From NCBI GenBank assembly GCA_030748495.1, contig JASMLX010000035.1, forward strand, positions 1 to 54,495: a DNA stretch of 54,495 nucleotides, read 5' to 3'. Of the stretch, positions 1 to 8,943 are shown in pieces. The position numbers and the translations under genes are program-made. Below the pieces are notes generated by a model. It did not search any database, was not told the origin of the DNA, and saw only the letters and a list, made by a program, of their open reading frames with translations. This stretch comes from Candidatus Poribacteria bacterium. GTDB lineage: Bacteria > Poribacteria > WGA-4E > UBA9662. Position 1 is the first letter of the stretch, and every line of letters starts with the position of its first letter.

Positions 1-350
1 GTATACCAATAGGTTCCAGGATTTGAATTAAAATACTCTTTATATCTTTGTTTTGATCCAAGGAAGTGTGTGATACAATCGTGTCCTTTGGCTATAACTA
101 ATCTTACCTCTCTGGCCATAATGCCTTCCAACCTCTTACTACATAAACCATAACCAAGTAAGATAGCATCACAATTACGTCCTGTTTGATCTATTGCTGT
201 CTGAACACCTCTTCGTAGTTGATCTGGATCACAATGAAGTCCCCATGGGAGAAACTGAAATTCAAATTCATTCTTTGAGATCGCTGCAAAATAGCACAGC
301 TCCCTCCAAAATACATTACAGGAGATTATTTTACATTTTTTGTTTTTCAT
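1..350 (-). CDS. DUF1638 family protein, N-terminal part (runs off left edge)
   Basis: The minus-strand frame starting at the ATG complementary to 348-350 stays open to the window edge (about 116 codons), so the C-terminus is missing. It begins MKNKKCKIISCNVFWRELCY and contains LLGYGLC and KGHDCITHFLGS, then an NPGTYWY stretch. This pattern (conserved Cys, GYGLC, AHDCIT-like) is characteristic of the DUF1638 family, whose biochemical role is not established; members often neighbour corrinoid/methyltransferase genes. A GAGG ribosome site sits just upstream of the ATG. It is intact as far as visible. The family assignment is from remembered motif pattern; function is unknown. Confidence 0.75.
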   Translation of the reverse strand, partial: MKNKKCKIISCNVFWRELCYFAAISKNEFEFQFLPWGLHCDPDQLRRGVQTAIDQTGRNCDAILLGYGLCSKRLEGIMAREVRLVIAKGHDCITHFLGSKQRYKEYFNSNPGTYWY

Positions 351-676
351 TAGTACCTCAAATTATAGTGGTCGGGAGGTACCTTCCAATCACATCACCG
401 GGTATACGAATCACGGACCTCGGCAATTTAGTTAATGTAAGTTAAACCAAAGGTTAACCGAAGTATATCCTTCTAATGATCCGGCACCAGTTTCATCGCC
501 TCTCCCTGTTTCTCAGGCCAAGCGCAGCTCCAACTGCTTGTCTGAGACATTACCTGCGTTTATAATTAGTGACCTGACTCTCTTCTTTCAAGCCCTTGTC
601 TCAAAAGGTACCATTCGAACTTCCTGTCTGCTTCTTCCTGAACTTCCCGTGCCATGAATTCTGCTGACTGCTCTTA
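351..676. other. Intergenic, no gene recognised
   Basis: I see no credible gene here. A TATAAT hexamer with an upstream TTGGAA at 16-bp spacing on the minus strand lies just before the DUF1638 start and could be its promoter. A 30-codon minus-strand reading around 566-655 looks amphipathic, but it is too short to support as a gene. Confidence 0.4.
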
Positions 677-715
677 TGCGCTGGAGATTGATGGCTTAAT
701 CTCCAGCGCATTTTT
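677..715 (+). terminator. Strong Rho-independent terminator
   Basis: A perfect 13-bp stem is formed by 677-689 (TGCGCTGGAGATT) and 698-710, with an 8-nt loop and five T residues directly after it. This is the textbook intrinsic terminator layout for plus-strand transcription. No intact plus-strand gene lies upstream in the window, so the transcript it once ended is unclear. It may be a relic of a lost gene, or it may insulate the DUF1638 gene. Confidence 0.7.
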
Positions 716-767
716 CGTCGGGGATTGCTAAATAAATATATATCGGCAAAAATAAAAGGAGTCTGTC

Positions 768-1456
768 ATGCACAGTCCAAAATGTGGGTCTGATAACAAA
801 GTAAACAGCGGAAAAGTCAACCCCAGACAACGGTACAAATGCCAACAATGTGACTGTAATTAGACTCAATCATACCAGCATGGCTATAGACTAGATAAAA
901 AGTTATTAGCACTCCAGTTGTATTTGCAGGGCAATGGGTTACGAGGTACAGGGCGCATATTAGGGCTGAGTAATGTCACCGTGCTCAATTGGATTCAACA
1001 ATTTGGAAACAATATCAAGGAGTATGCTCTGGGAAATATGCCGAATGAGATACGGGATATAGAGATCGTGGAGATCGATGAAATGTGGCATTTGACCGTC
1101 AAAAAAACGGAAATTATGGCTCCGGATTGCGATCGACAAATTGGACCAGGAAGTCATGGACTACACCGTTGGCGGTGGCAGTAAGAAAGCCTAGAACAGA
1201 TTACTTGGCTGACTCAATCATCATCGGATGGTTCAAATGGCAACCGATGGATTCAAGGTCTAGAAACAAATTATCTCGATGGGACAGATTAGAGGTAAAA
1301 AAACAGACCACACAACTTGAAAGTTTAAATGCAAATATCAGCCACTATCTGGCCAGATTTAGACGGTGCAGACGATGTTATTCCAAGTGCCCCATAATGG
1401 TTGACCTGTCCTTGGCTCTACTTTTTTATCAAAAAGCATTATCTATATTATTTTAG
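768..1456 (+). pseudogene. IS1-family transposase (InsA/InsB-like), degenerate
   Basis: The reading from the ATG at 768 gives an InsA-like zinc-finger start (CGSDNKVNSGK, then a CQQCDC pair of cysteines) and hits a TAG within about 35 codons. The same frame resumes with an HTH-like stretch (GTGRILGLSNVTVLNWI) and VEIDEMWH, the first DDE Asp region. After a frameshift near 1110-1130 the second frame gives WTTPLAVAVRKPR, and it ends with the IS1-type tail (LESLNANISHYLARFRR, YSKC, MVDLSLALLFYQK). With at least one nonsense codon and one frameshift the element is dead. The IS1 assignment rests on the CXXC N-terminus and the characteristic C-terminal tail. No terminal inverted repeats were identified. 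Confidence 0.75.
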
Positions 1457-1521
1457 CAAACCAAAAAAAACACCAAAAACGGGTGAATGGCAAAATAAAC
1501 GAAGGGAATCAAATGGTCCTG

Positions 1522-1547
1522 AAACAGGGCTATACGCCCCTGTTTTT
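1522..1547 (+). terminator. Candidate Rho-independent terminator
   Basis: AAACAGGG (1522-1529) pairs with CCCTGTTT (1538-1545) across an 8-nt loop and runs into a T-tract. It lies about 65 bp past the end of the IS1-like remnant and could have terminated its transcript. Confidence 0.5.
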
Positions 1548-1609
1548 ACAGGTTGTTTGGTATCATATAGAGGATGAGATTAGCCCGGAAAGCCCTCCAA
1601 AGGGACAGT

Positions 1610-2135
1610 GAAAATCAGCTGATAGAGGTAGTGCTTGGCTAGCAAGAACAGCTTGCAGCAAGATCAAATCAAGAGGTTAAAGGAGCGAATGTCATAGGTC
1701 TGGGAAAAAACAGCCAAACAGGCTTCAAACCACCTGCTGAAGACCAGAACAAGCCCAAACGAAATAAAGGATATCAAGGAAACACAGACCGACAAATTAT
1801 TTTAGATTATCCGATCAGATTTAAAGAATTCCTGATTAAGGATTGAGATCAAAAAGAGGTGTGTCGTCGCCAAAAACGAAGGGTAAAACATCAGGAGAAG
1901 ATCTGGCATTTTATGTCTGAGCCAGAGAGACTTTGTCACAACAATCAATCTGAAGGGACGATTCGAATGTTTAAGGTGAAACAAAAAATATCCGGCGGTT
2001 TCCGGAGTCAACATGGCGCGGAGAGGTCTTCGATCTTGTGATCTATCATTGAAACCGCAAAAAACAACAGATGAATTACTAGCGGCTATTCAATCTTTGA
2101 CAAATGGTACCCTTTCCTTTCCGCCAAGCCAGATA
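1610..2135 (+). pseudogene. IS66-family transposase (TnpC-like), internally deleted remnant
   Basis: The 5' part reads ENQLIEVVLG, a stop, then a coiled, lysine-rich segment and KNSQTGFKPPAEDQNKPK. This matches the KNSxxSSKPPSSD linker typical of IS66 TnpC N-termini. The large catalytic middle is absent. The 3' part (about 1859-2041, continuing in another frame to about 2130) reads NNQSEGTIRMFKVKQKISGG and FRSQHGAE, matching the conserved IS66 tail NNxAERxxRxxKxxxKxSG. The remnant therefore carries an internal deletion, a nonsense codon and a frameshift. It lies next to the IS1 relic, in a cluster of dead mobile DNA. No ends were defined. Confidence 0.7.
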
Positions 2136-2330
2136 GTTGCCAATCTGGATGGTGAACTAAAGCGCTGGTGGCGGTGTAGGTCAGCGGGCCAGCTCCTGAA
2201 TGTAGCCGCGATACTTCATGTGTTATTTCCCTGTGAGGGGTTGTACCATTTAGTTGTGACTGATCCAAGCATTCAACTAGTCTGTTATTTTTTTGATTCA
2301 CATGTACCAGAAGCTGGTCTATTCTATTAA

Positions 2331-2669
2331 AGTTGGCTAACTTGGGCAAGTGCTCTTCCAGGCTCTCTTAGCCCAATAGTGTTTTTACCAGCAGATGGAT
2401 TGACATATTCTACTATTTGGGACATAATACAATCAGCGAGTTTTTCTGTAAGAGAAATTGGTACGATCGCAGCAATCAAAAGGCTACCTCTCAAATCTGT
2501 TTGGAGGCACGAGGTTAGCGACTTCACTACCTGGTTAATAGAAAATATGGATATATAGATGCAGTCAACAACAGAGATAGAGAAGATGTATTTAAATTCG
2601 ATGGGTTTAGCCACAGGCTGGATTGCAGAGCCAACCATTGTAGAACCAATCTTAGCTTGGTTTGGATGA
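2331..2669 (+). pseudogene. PD-(D/E)XK/DUF4268-like protein fragment with one in-frame TAG
   Basis: One plus-strand frame is open from 2331 to a TGA near 2669 except for a single TAG at 2556-2558. It contains RLPLKSVWRHEVSDFTTWLI followed by ENMDI. That resembles the N-terminus of PD-(D/E)XK nuclease-superfamily proteins (RxPLRxVWxHEAxDFTxWLxEN). After the TAG it continues MQSTTEIEKMY to a final LAWFG. No ATG heads the frame; GTG 2379 and TTG 2400 are possible starts. The nuclease core expected downstream is missing, so this is a truncated relic. Family match is by remembered motif only. Confidence 0.45.
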
Positions 2670-2813
2670 CATCTACACTTAAGTTTTAGACCAGGAAGAC
2701 AAAAGCCGATATTAGCACGACGGGATCTATCTTGCTGAGACCAGTTAGCGGAGCAGCTTCAATTGATGCTCAAACGTCTCTAATTTTAACAGATTCATTA
2801 AGGATTTAACAGA

Positions 2814-4250
2814 ATGCAAGACTTAACACATTTAGCCATCGACACAGCCCGTCAACTTGGTGTTCAGTACGCTGATGTTCGGGTTGCCAACTATAAGCAA
2901 CAGGTGCTAGCAACAGAAGATCAACGGGTTAGCCAAATTAGTGACCGAGACGACGTTGGGTTTGGGGTTCGGGTTTTGGTCAACGGCGCCTGGGGTTTTG
3001 CCAGTAGCAATGAGATTAACCGAGAAGAGATCCAGCGTGTAACCCATCTGGCTAAATCCATTGCGGAGGCTAGCGCCACGACCCTCCGCCAGCCTGTACA
3101 TCTCGTACCGGAGAAAACGCATCAAGAGACCTTTACTACCCCCTACGAAACTGATCCTTTTTTGGTTAGCATTGACCAAAAGATTGGATTACTGTTGGAG
3201 ATTACGGCCGCCTTGCGAAAAAACAGCAGGGTTCAAAAAGCCAATGCGCTGATGAATCTGCGAAAAACGGAGCGAGTTTTCGCTAATACTGAAGGCACGA
3301 ATTTGGAAAGTTCGGTTTTAACTACCTCAGCACAGTATCAAGCGACTGCGGTTGGTAATGGTGATGCCAAGAGCCGAATTTATGCCCCACCGCCTCGGAC
3401 CATGGGCTACGAAAATATCGATGCTGAGGATCTCCTGCAAAACACCGAACGAGTGGCGGAGCAGGCGGTTGAACATCTGCATGCTCCGCCCTGCCCTGTT
3501 GGACAAAAAGACCTGATTTTAGATCCACTCAATCTGGCCTTGACCATTCACGAATCGGTAGGGCATGCGACTGAACTGGATCGTGCTCTGGGTTACGAGG
3601 AGAGTTTGGCCGGACGGAGTTTCGCTGTACCGGAATTGCTGAACCAGTTGCAATACGGATCCCCGTTGGTCAATTTTGTGGCCGATAACACGTTGCCACA
3701 CGGTCTGGCTACCCACGGCTTTGATGATGACGGGGTGACGGGACAAAAGTGGGATATCGTTAAGGATGGTCTGTTTGTCGGTTATGGCACCAACAGAGAA
3801 GTTGCTGGCGAGATTAATTTGGAGCGAAGTAACGGGACCTGCCGTGCCTCTCACTGGAGCAACACGCCGATTGTCCGCATTCCCAATTTGAGCCTGGCGG
3901 CAGGTCAGAAACCGTTGTCACTCGATGAATTGATAAACGACACTAAAGATGGGATCTATATCGAAGGAATGGGGAGTTTTAGCATCGATCAGATGCGGTG
4001 TAATTTCCAATTTGGTGGTGACGCTTTCTGGCAAATCAAAGATGGTAAGATTGCAGGAATGTTGAAAGATGTGACCTACCAGGCTATAACAACCGAATTC
4101 TGGAACGCTTGTGATGCCGTCTGCGATGAGCGATTCTGGGTGCCGAATGGAATTCTCAACTGCGGTAAAGGGGATCCGATGCAGATTTCTCAAATGACGC
4201 ATGGTGCCTCACCAGCTCGTTTTCGCCAGATTAGTGTGGGGCGAATCTAG
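2814..4250 (+). CDS. tldD: TldD metalloprotease subunit
   Basis: This is a 478-residue protein of the TldD/PmbA family, cytosolic zinc proteases. With TldE, TldD degrades unfolded or flexible peptides, matures ribosomally made peptides such as microcin B17, and acts in CcdA turnover in E. coli. The zinc-binding HExxxH motif is visible as HESVGH at residues 246-251, inside LALTIHESVGHATELD. The length is typical of TldD. The start is preceded by an AAGGA-type site. The TldE partner follows after 28 bp in the same direction, the standard heterodimer gene order. No disruption is seen. The peptide substrate in this organism is unknown; no RiPP precursor was recognised nearby. Confidence 0.95.
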   Translation: MQDLTHLAIDTARQLGVQYADVRVANYKQQVLATEDQRVSQISDRDDVGFGVRVLVNGAWGFASSNEINREEIQRVTHLAKSIAEASATTLRQPVHLVPEKTHQETFTTPYETDPFLVSIDQKIGLLLEITAALRKNSRVQKANALMNLRKTERVFANTEGTNLESSVLTTSAQYQATAVGNGDAKSRIYAPPPRTMGYENIDAEDLLQNTERVAEQAVEHLHAPPCPVGQKDLILDPLNLALTIHESVGHATELDRALGYEESLAGRSFAVPELLNQLQYGSPLVNFVADNTLPHGLATHGFDDDGVTGQKWDIVKDGLFVGYGTNREVAGEINLERSNGTCRASHWSNTPIVRIPNLSLAAGQKPLSLDELINDTKDGIYIEGMGSFSIDQMRCNFQFGGDAFWQIKDGKIAGMLKDVTYQAITTEFWNACDAVCDERFWVPNGILNCGKGDPMQISQMTHGASPARFRQISVGRI

Positions 4251-4278
4251 CCTCAGCGGAAGAGGCGGGAGTAATATT

Positions 4279-5565
4279 ATGGAACGCGCACAAACAGAGC
4301 AGATTCTTCAACAAGCCTTATCTTACCAGCAGGCCGATCATCTGCAAGTGTCATTGCATGGGGAGGTAGACGCCAATACCCGATTTGCTAATAACACTAT
4401 CACCCAAAACACAGCCCAAAAAGATGCAGCTTTGGGTGTAACTGCCGCCTTTGGGCAACAGGTCGGTCATGCCAATACCAATCGATTGGATCGAGACTCC
4501 TTGCGAGAAGTGGTACAAAGGGCGGAACAGATCGCTCAATCAACCGCACCAGACACCGAATACCTGCCCCCTGTGGGACCTCAATCTTATCTCGATATCG
4601 ACGCTTACGATCACGCCACTGCTGAGGTAACACCACAAGCCAGAGCCGAGATGATTCAAAAGGCGATTCAAAAATGTGAAGTTCAGGGGTTGGATCTGGC
4701 CGGTCACTTCTCAACCGGCTGGCGCTTTAGTGCCATCGCCAACTCCAATGGGGTGATGGCCTATCACCGACAGAGCAGTGCTAGCTACACCAATACGGTA
4801 ATGAGCCCAACCAGCTCAGGGTGGGCTGAAGTTGTTAGCGAGCGGTTGGAGCAGATCCAGCCGTTAGAAGCTGTTGATATCGCCTGCCAAAAAGCCAAGG
4901 CCAGTCAGTCGCCGCGAGATATAGAGCCAGGTCAATATACCGTTATTTTAGAACCGTCTGCCGTCTCAGGTGTGCTTGGCCCGTTATTCTATAGTTTGGA
5001 AGCCAAAGCGGCTGACGAAGGACGAAGCGCTTTTTCAAATAAGGAGGGCGAGCAAATCGGCACCTCAGCAGTTGACCTCTATAGTCAACCAGATCATACC
5101 GGCTGTCCCACTCGTCCCTTTTTCGGTAATGGATTGCCGACAGATCAGGTTTACTGGTTGAAATCAGGCAAATTGGAAAATCTGTCCTATAGCCGATATT
5201 GGGCCAGCCGGACCGGTCATGCACACACCGGGTCACCCACCAATATGGTTATGTCGGGTGACGATAACACCCTTCAGCAGATGATCGCCAGCGTGGAGCA
5301 AGGATTACTGGTCACCCGCTTTTGGTACATTCGATTCGTCGATCCGATGAAACTTCTAATGACAGGCATGACCCGTGACGGCCTGTTTTGGATTGAAAAC
5401 GGCCAGATCTGCTACGGAGTTAAGAATCTGCGTTTTAACGAGAGTCCGCTCCATGTGCTGGCCAACATCGAGATGATGGGACAACCTTGTCGGACCGGTG
5501 GATCTGCTTATGTACCGCCACTAAAAGTCCAAAATTTCACCTTTTCCAGTGGTACCAGTTTCTAA
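4279..5565 (+). CDS. pmbA: TldE/PmbA metalloprotease partner subunit
   Basis: This 428-residue partner of TldD is encoded 28 bp downstream of it. I chose the ATG at 4279 (MERAQTEQILQQ) because an AGAGGCGGGAG ribosome site lies just before it; the earlier in-frame ATG would overlap tldD. The protein carries family hallmarks such as GGSAYVPPLKVQNFTFSSG near the C-terminus and SPTNMVMSGDD around residue 320. It lacks the HExxxH zinc site, as expected for TldE, which forms the heterodimer while TldD supplies the metal. It is probably co-transcribed with tldD. Annotation is confident at family level. Confidence 0.92.
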   Translation: MERAQTEQILQQALSYQQADHLQVSLHGEVDANTRFANNTITQNTAQKDAALGVTAAFGQQVGHANTNRLDRDSLREVVQRAEQIAQSTAPDTEYLPPVGPQSYLDIDAYDHATAEVTPQARAEMIQKAIQKCEVQGLDLAGHFSTGWRFSAIANSNGVMAYHRQSSASYTNTVMSPTSSGWAEVVSERLEQIQPLEAVDIACQKAKASQSPRDIEPGQYTVILEPSAVSGVLGPLFYSLEAKAADEGRSAFSNKEGEQIGTSAVDLYSQPDHTGCPTRPFFGNGLPTDQVYWLKSGKLENLSYSRYWASRTGHAHTGSPTNMVMSGDDNTLQQMIASVEQGLLVTRFWYIRFVDPMKLLMTGMTRDGLFWIENGQICYGVKNLRFNESPLHVLANIEMMGQPCRTGGSAYVPPLKVQNFTFSSGTSF

Positions 5566-5664
5566 TCTCCCCAAGTTTAAGGCCGATTCGCCACCAGTTT
5601 GGGAACACGCTTTAGATACTTAAACCGATTAACAGAAAGTAACGAAACTTAAAGGAGTTCGTCT

Positions 5665-6528
5665 GTGCCTAATTTTCCGATAACCGACACCCATCTTCAT
5701 CTGTGGGATCCACAAAAATTCAATTACGACTGGATCAAAGACATTGAACCGCTCAACCGTTCTTTTCATCTCAGCAACTACAATCAGCACTGCCAATCCG
5801 TTGACGTTGGAGCCATGGTCTTTGTCCAGTGCGACTGTGGTGATGACCAAGGGGTAGACGAGGCTCGCTGGATCGCAGCGTTAGCAGAAGAGGATCCTCG
5901 GATCAAAGGGATCGTCGCCTTTGCCCCTATCGAGAAAGAAGCGGAGTTAAAACCATACCTGGAACAGTTGATACGGATCCCTTTAGTCAAAGGGATCCGT
6001 CGTTTACTCCACGTTGTTGAGGATAGAGACTTTTGTCTGCAACTTAGCTTCATCAGTGGAGTACAATTGTTGGCCGACTTCGGCTTGAGTTTTGATATTT
6101 GTGCCCGCCACGATCAACTCGGTAGCGTCATTCAGATGGTCGAGCAGTGTCCACAGGTCAATTTTATGCTGGACCATATCGGCGGTTCGCCGGATCTAAT
6201 CGTAAATGACCACCGAGAATCGTGGCGAGGCCAGATACAGCGGCTGGCTGACTTTGAGAACGTCTATTGCAAAGTTTCGGGTATGGTTACGATGGCCGAT
6301 CTGGACAACTGGACGGCTGCAGATCTAACTCCCTACGTTAATGACGTTATCGACGCCTTCGGTTGGCATCGTGTGGCTTATGGCGGGGACTGGCCGGTTT
6401 CCACCTTAGCGGCCGAGTATCCGCAGTGGGTCGAGGCCCTGGACCAGATCATCAATTCCGCTACTGAAGTACAGAAACGGCAGATATACCAGCAAAACGC
6501 CGCTAACTTTTATCGACTCGATTGGTAA
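5665..6528 (+). CDS. Amidohydrolase, L-fuconolactonase/2-pyrone-dicarboxylate lactonase family
   Basis: This 287-residue TIM-barrel metal hydrolase starts with GTG at 5665, seven bases after an AAAGGAG site. DTHLHLWDP near the N-terminus is the metal-binding HxH of COG3618 (L-fuconolactonase-like). FMLDHIGG around residues 168-175 and the late AYGGDWPV carry the other conserved metal/catalytic residues. Relatives open sugar lactones (fucono-, rhamnono-, galactaro-lactones) or 2-pyrone-4,6-dicarboxylate. A sugar-acid role fits the glycan-rich gene content. It is 99 bp downstream of pmbA and 7 bp upstream of a methyltransferase. The exact lactone cannot be read from sequence. Confidence 0.85.
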   Translation: MPNFPITDTHLHLWDPQKFNYDWIKDIEPLNRSFHLSNYNQHCQSVDVGAMVFVQCDCGDDQGVDEARWIAALAEEDPRIKGIVAFAPIEKEAELKPYLEQLIRIPLVKGIRRLLHVVEDRDFCLQLSFISGVQLLADFGLSFDICARHDQLGSVIQMVEQCPQVNFMLDHIGGSPDLIVNDHRESWRGQIQRLADFENVYCKVSGMVTMADLDNWTAADLTPYVNDVIDAFGWHRVAYGGDWPVSTLAAEYPQWVEALDQIINSATEVQKRQIYQQNAANFYRLDW

Positions 6529-6535
6529 CTGACTG

Positions 6536-7171
6536 ATGATACAAACTCCATCAACTCAGGAGACTCCTAACTACACCGTCAATCAAGTTGAGTTTTGGGA
6601 AGGGATCTACCACCAGGAGGAGACTCCCGGCTGGGACATCGGTCAAGCAGCACCGCCTTTCGTTGCCTACTTAGATCGAGAGGAGGCCTCTTCGAGCGGC
6701 AAAGTGGCGGTTATCGGGTGTGGGCGAGGTAACGATGTTCTGCTATTTGCTCAGCGAGGTTTTGAGGTAACAGCAGTCGATTTCTCTCCCTCCGCCATCC
6801 AAGCCACCCGTCAGCAAATCGAAGCAGCTCAACTCCAAGTTTCGTTGTCTCAGCAAGATATTTTCACTTTAACCGAATCACATCCCAATACCTTCGATTA
6901 TGTAGTTGAATATACCTGCTTTTGTGCTATCGATCCTGACCGTCGACCGGAATATGTCGATCTCGTTCACCAGATCCTGAAACCGAACGGTATGCTGATC
7001 GCTATCTTTTACCGGATTCCTCCTGATCAGGGACCGCCGTTTGGGACGACTGAGGATGAGATTCGGTCGCTATTTGCGAAGCGGTTTGAGGTAGTTGAAA
7101 TGGGGGTCTCGCCGCACTCAATTGAGCGGCGTGCAGGCAAAGAGCTCTTTTCTCTACTCAAAAAACGATGA
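6536..7171 (+). CDS. SAM-dependent methyltransferase, TPMT-like class I
   Basis: This 211-residue class I methyltransferase begins 7 bp after the amidohydrolase stop. The SAM-binding motif I reads VAVIGCGRGNDVLLFA (about residues 57-72), followed by VTAVDFSPSAI. The N-terminal FWEGIYHQEETPGWDIGQ and DYVVEYTCFCAIDP resemble thiopurine S-methyltransferase-like and thiol/halide methyltransferases. Such enzymes methylate small thiol, selenium or halide substrates, but the substrate here is not determinable. It is intact and probably co-transcribed with the amidohydrolase upstream and the membrane protein downstream. Confidence 0.85.
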   Translation: MIQTPSTQETPNYTVNQVEFWEGIYHQEETPGWDIGQAAPPFVAYLDREEASSSGKVAVIGCGRGNDVLLFAQRGFEVTAVDFSPSAIQATRQQIEAAQLQVSLSQQDIFTLTESHPNTFDYVVEYTCFCAIDPDRRPEYVDLVHQILKPNGMLIAIFYRIPPDQGPPFGTTEDEIRSLFAKRFEVVEMGVSPHSIERRAGKELFSLLKKR

Positions 7172-7175
7172 TCAG

Positions 7176-7619
7176 ATGATTGGTTATCTGTGGGGACTAA
7201 AGACCGAAGCCGTTTTCGACGTCTGGTCGATCGAGCATCTTCTCAGCGGTATATCAGTTAGCAATATTATCATTAGTCTCCATCGTCACCTCTACACCAA
7301 GTATTTTGGCCTGGAGAGGTCGGAGGTTCGAACCAACTACTTTGATATAGTCAATGTCTTGTTCCTGGCCTATCTCTGGGAAACTGCGGAGCACTACATG
7401 GAGACCGGACTGATCGGAACGGTTGTAGCCGATTGGTTTCAAGGAGTTGAGTTTTGGGCCAACCGCATGATTGCAGATCCGTTGGCTTCAGTGCTGGGAT
7501 ACTATATTGCTCAACGATTTCCACCGTTGGTTAATGTTGCCCGGGTGTTGTCTTTGGTTTGGCTGGTAGTCCATATTTTTATTTTTCCGCACAGTATGTA
7601 TCTCCATACTCTCTTCTAA
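7176..7619 (+). CDS. Hypothetical integral membrane protein
   Basis: This 147-residue protein is not recognised. I place the start at ATG 7176, four bases after the methyltransferase stop; longer in-frame starts would lie inside that gene. It has hydrophobic stretches around residues 58-72 (FDIVNVLFLAYLW) and 120-140 (VLSLVWLVVHIFIF), and probably one around 100-112. Polar, possibly functional residues (WETAEHYMETG) follow the first. Tight spacing suggests translational coupling to the methyltransferase. No function is proposed. Confidence 0.7.
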   Translation: MIGYLWGLKTEAVFDVWSIEHLLSGISVSNIIISLHRHLYTKYFGLERSEVRTNYFDIVNVLFLAYLWETAEHYMETGLIGTVVADWFQGVEFWANRMIADPLASVLGYYIAQRFPPLVNVARVLSLVWLVVHIFIFPHSMYLHTLF

Positions 7620-7686
7620 ACAATTTTCCAAACAATCTGTACTTGCAATTTCGACCATTTTTTGATAGCGAGCGAGATCTAATATT

Positions 7687-8058
7687 ATGAAACAGATTAC
7701 GATTCAAGCCGGCGACCTGAAGATGTCAGCCCAACTTAACGACTCCGAAACGGCTCAAGTTGTATGGGATGCTTTACCGGTCACTGGTTCAGCTAGCGTC
7801 TGGGGCGATGAGATCTTCTTTAGTCTTCCGGTCAAGCACGGTGAAACTGCTGATGCGGTAGCTGAAGTAGAGGTAGGAACACTGGGCTATTGGCCGCCTG
7901 GCTCAGCCTTTTGTATCTTTTTTGGGCCTACGCCTGTCAGTACTTCGGACAAACCAAAAGCCTATAGTCCAGTCAATATCCTGGGTCAGGTCATCGGAGA
8001 TGCCACTTCATTCAAATCGGTCAAGTCTGGTCAGGCTGTCACTATATCAGCAGATTAG
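7687..8058 (+). CDS. Cyclophilin-like fold protein (DUF369/COG2164)
   Basis: This 123-residue protein matches the small cyclophilin-like fold family typified by archaeal/bacterial TM1367-like proteins. The features are an ITIQAGDLKMSAQLND start, WGDEIFFSLPV in the first half, and GTLGYWPPGSAFCIFFGPTP in the second. These proteins share the cyclophilin beta-barrel, but peptidyl-prolyl isomerase activity is not established. A single domain fills the whole length. It follows the membrane protein by 67 bp, in the same direction. Function remains unknown beyond the fold. Confidence 0.8.
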   Translation: MKQITIQAGDLKMSAQLNDSETAQVVWDALPVTGSASVWGDEIFFSLPVKHGETADAVAEVEVGTLGYWPPGSAFCIFFGPTPVSTSDKPKAYSPVNILGQVIGDATSFKSVKSGQAVTISAD

Positions 8059-8086
8059 GAATCAGCGGATTAGGATTTGTCATTAA

Positions 8087-8815
8087 ATGAAGATTTTAGT
8101 CGTTGCTGATATCCACGCCAACTATCGTGCTTTGAAAGCCACCCTTGACGCTTTCGATAATGCCGACGAAGTTTGGTGTTTGGGCGACATCGTCGAATAC
8201 GGGCCAATGCCATCCGCTTGCATCGACCTGGTTCGTCAACACTGTGATCAAGTGGTAGTTGGAAACCACGATCTCAGCTTTGCTAAATGCCAACCTCAGG
8301 CCGATGATGGCTGGACAGGCTGGTTTCCGCACAATACGCCGATGAGCGATTTAGATTATCTCAACAGTCTGCCCACCCTGCTAACTCTGGAAAGAGATGA
8401 TATCTCCTACTGTTTGGTTCACGGTTCACCTGGCAATCACCTGACAGGTCGATTCCACCCCTACGCCGAGGAGGCTGAAAACCGGCAAAACCTGCAGTAT
8501 CCAGACCAGGACCGGATTCTGGCTGGGCACACTCACATGGCCATGCGGCTGGAAATTGACGGCAAGTTGGTTGCTAATCCAGGCACTATCGGTCAAACCC
8601 GTGACGGCGACTACCGTGCCCAGTGTATAGTAATCGAGGACGGGCAGATCCAGTACCATCGGGTCGATTACGACCTCGGCCTGCTGGCCCAAGATTATCA
8701 GCACTCAGCCATGAATCCAGAACAGGCTGATATCTGGTTTGCCTATACCCGTAATGGTATTGTTGATGTTCATGGCTTGCAACTGGGGCCTTTTTCACCA
8801 ATTCATTCAGCCTAA
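8087..8815 (+). CDS. Metallophosphoesterase (YfcE/MJ0936-like)
   Basis: This 242-residue calcineurin-like phosphoesterase shows all five metal motifs in order: VVADIHANY (DxH), CLGDIVEYGP (GDxxxYGP), VVVGNHDLS (GNHD), LVHGSPG and AGHTHM. It resembles bacterial cytosolic phosphodiesterases of the YfcE type, which hydrolyse phosphodiesters with two metal ions. The natural substrate is not known. It begins 28 bp after the cyclophilin-like gene and ends the colinear run that started at tldD. Confidence 0.88.
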   Translation: MKILVVADIHANYRALKATLDAFDNADEVWCLGDIVEYGPMPSACIDLVRQHCDQVVVGNHDLSFAKCQPQADDGWTGWFPHNTPMSDLDYLNSLPTLLTLERDDISYCLVHGSPGNHLTGRFHPYAEEAENRQNLQYPDQDRILAGHTHMAMRLEIDGKLVANPGTIGQTRDGDYRAQCIVIEDGQIQYHRVDYDLGLLAQDYQHSAMNPEQADIWFAYTRNGIVDVHGLQLGPFSPIHSA

Positions 8816-8943
8816 CCCATAACCCGGCTTACCTTTTCTACTTCTATTTGATAAAATAGGGACACAATTCATACTGTGATCAACAGCCGTCGTGTTGGTT
8901 CCGGGCCGATGCAATATATTCTGGGCCTAATATTTTTTAGGAA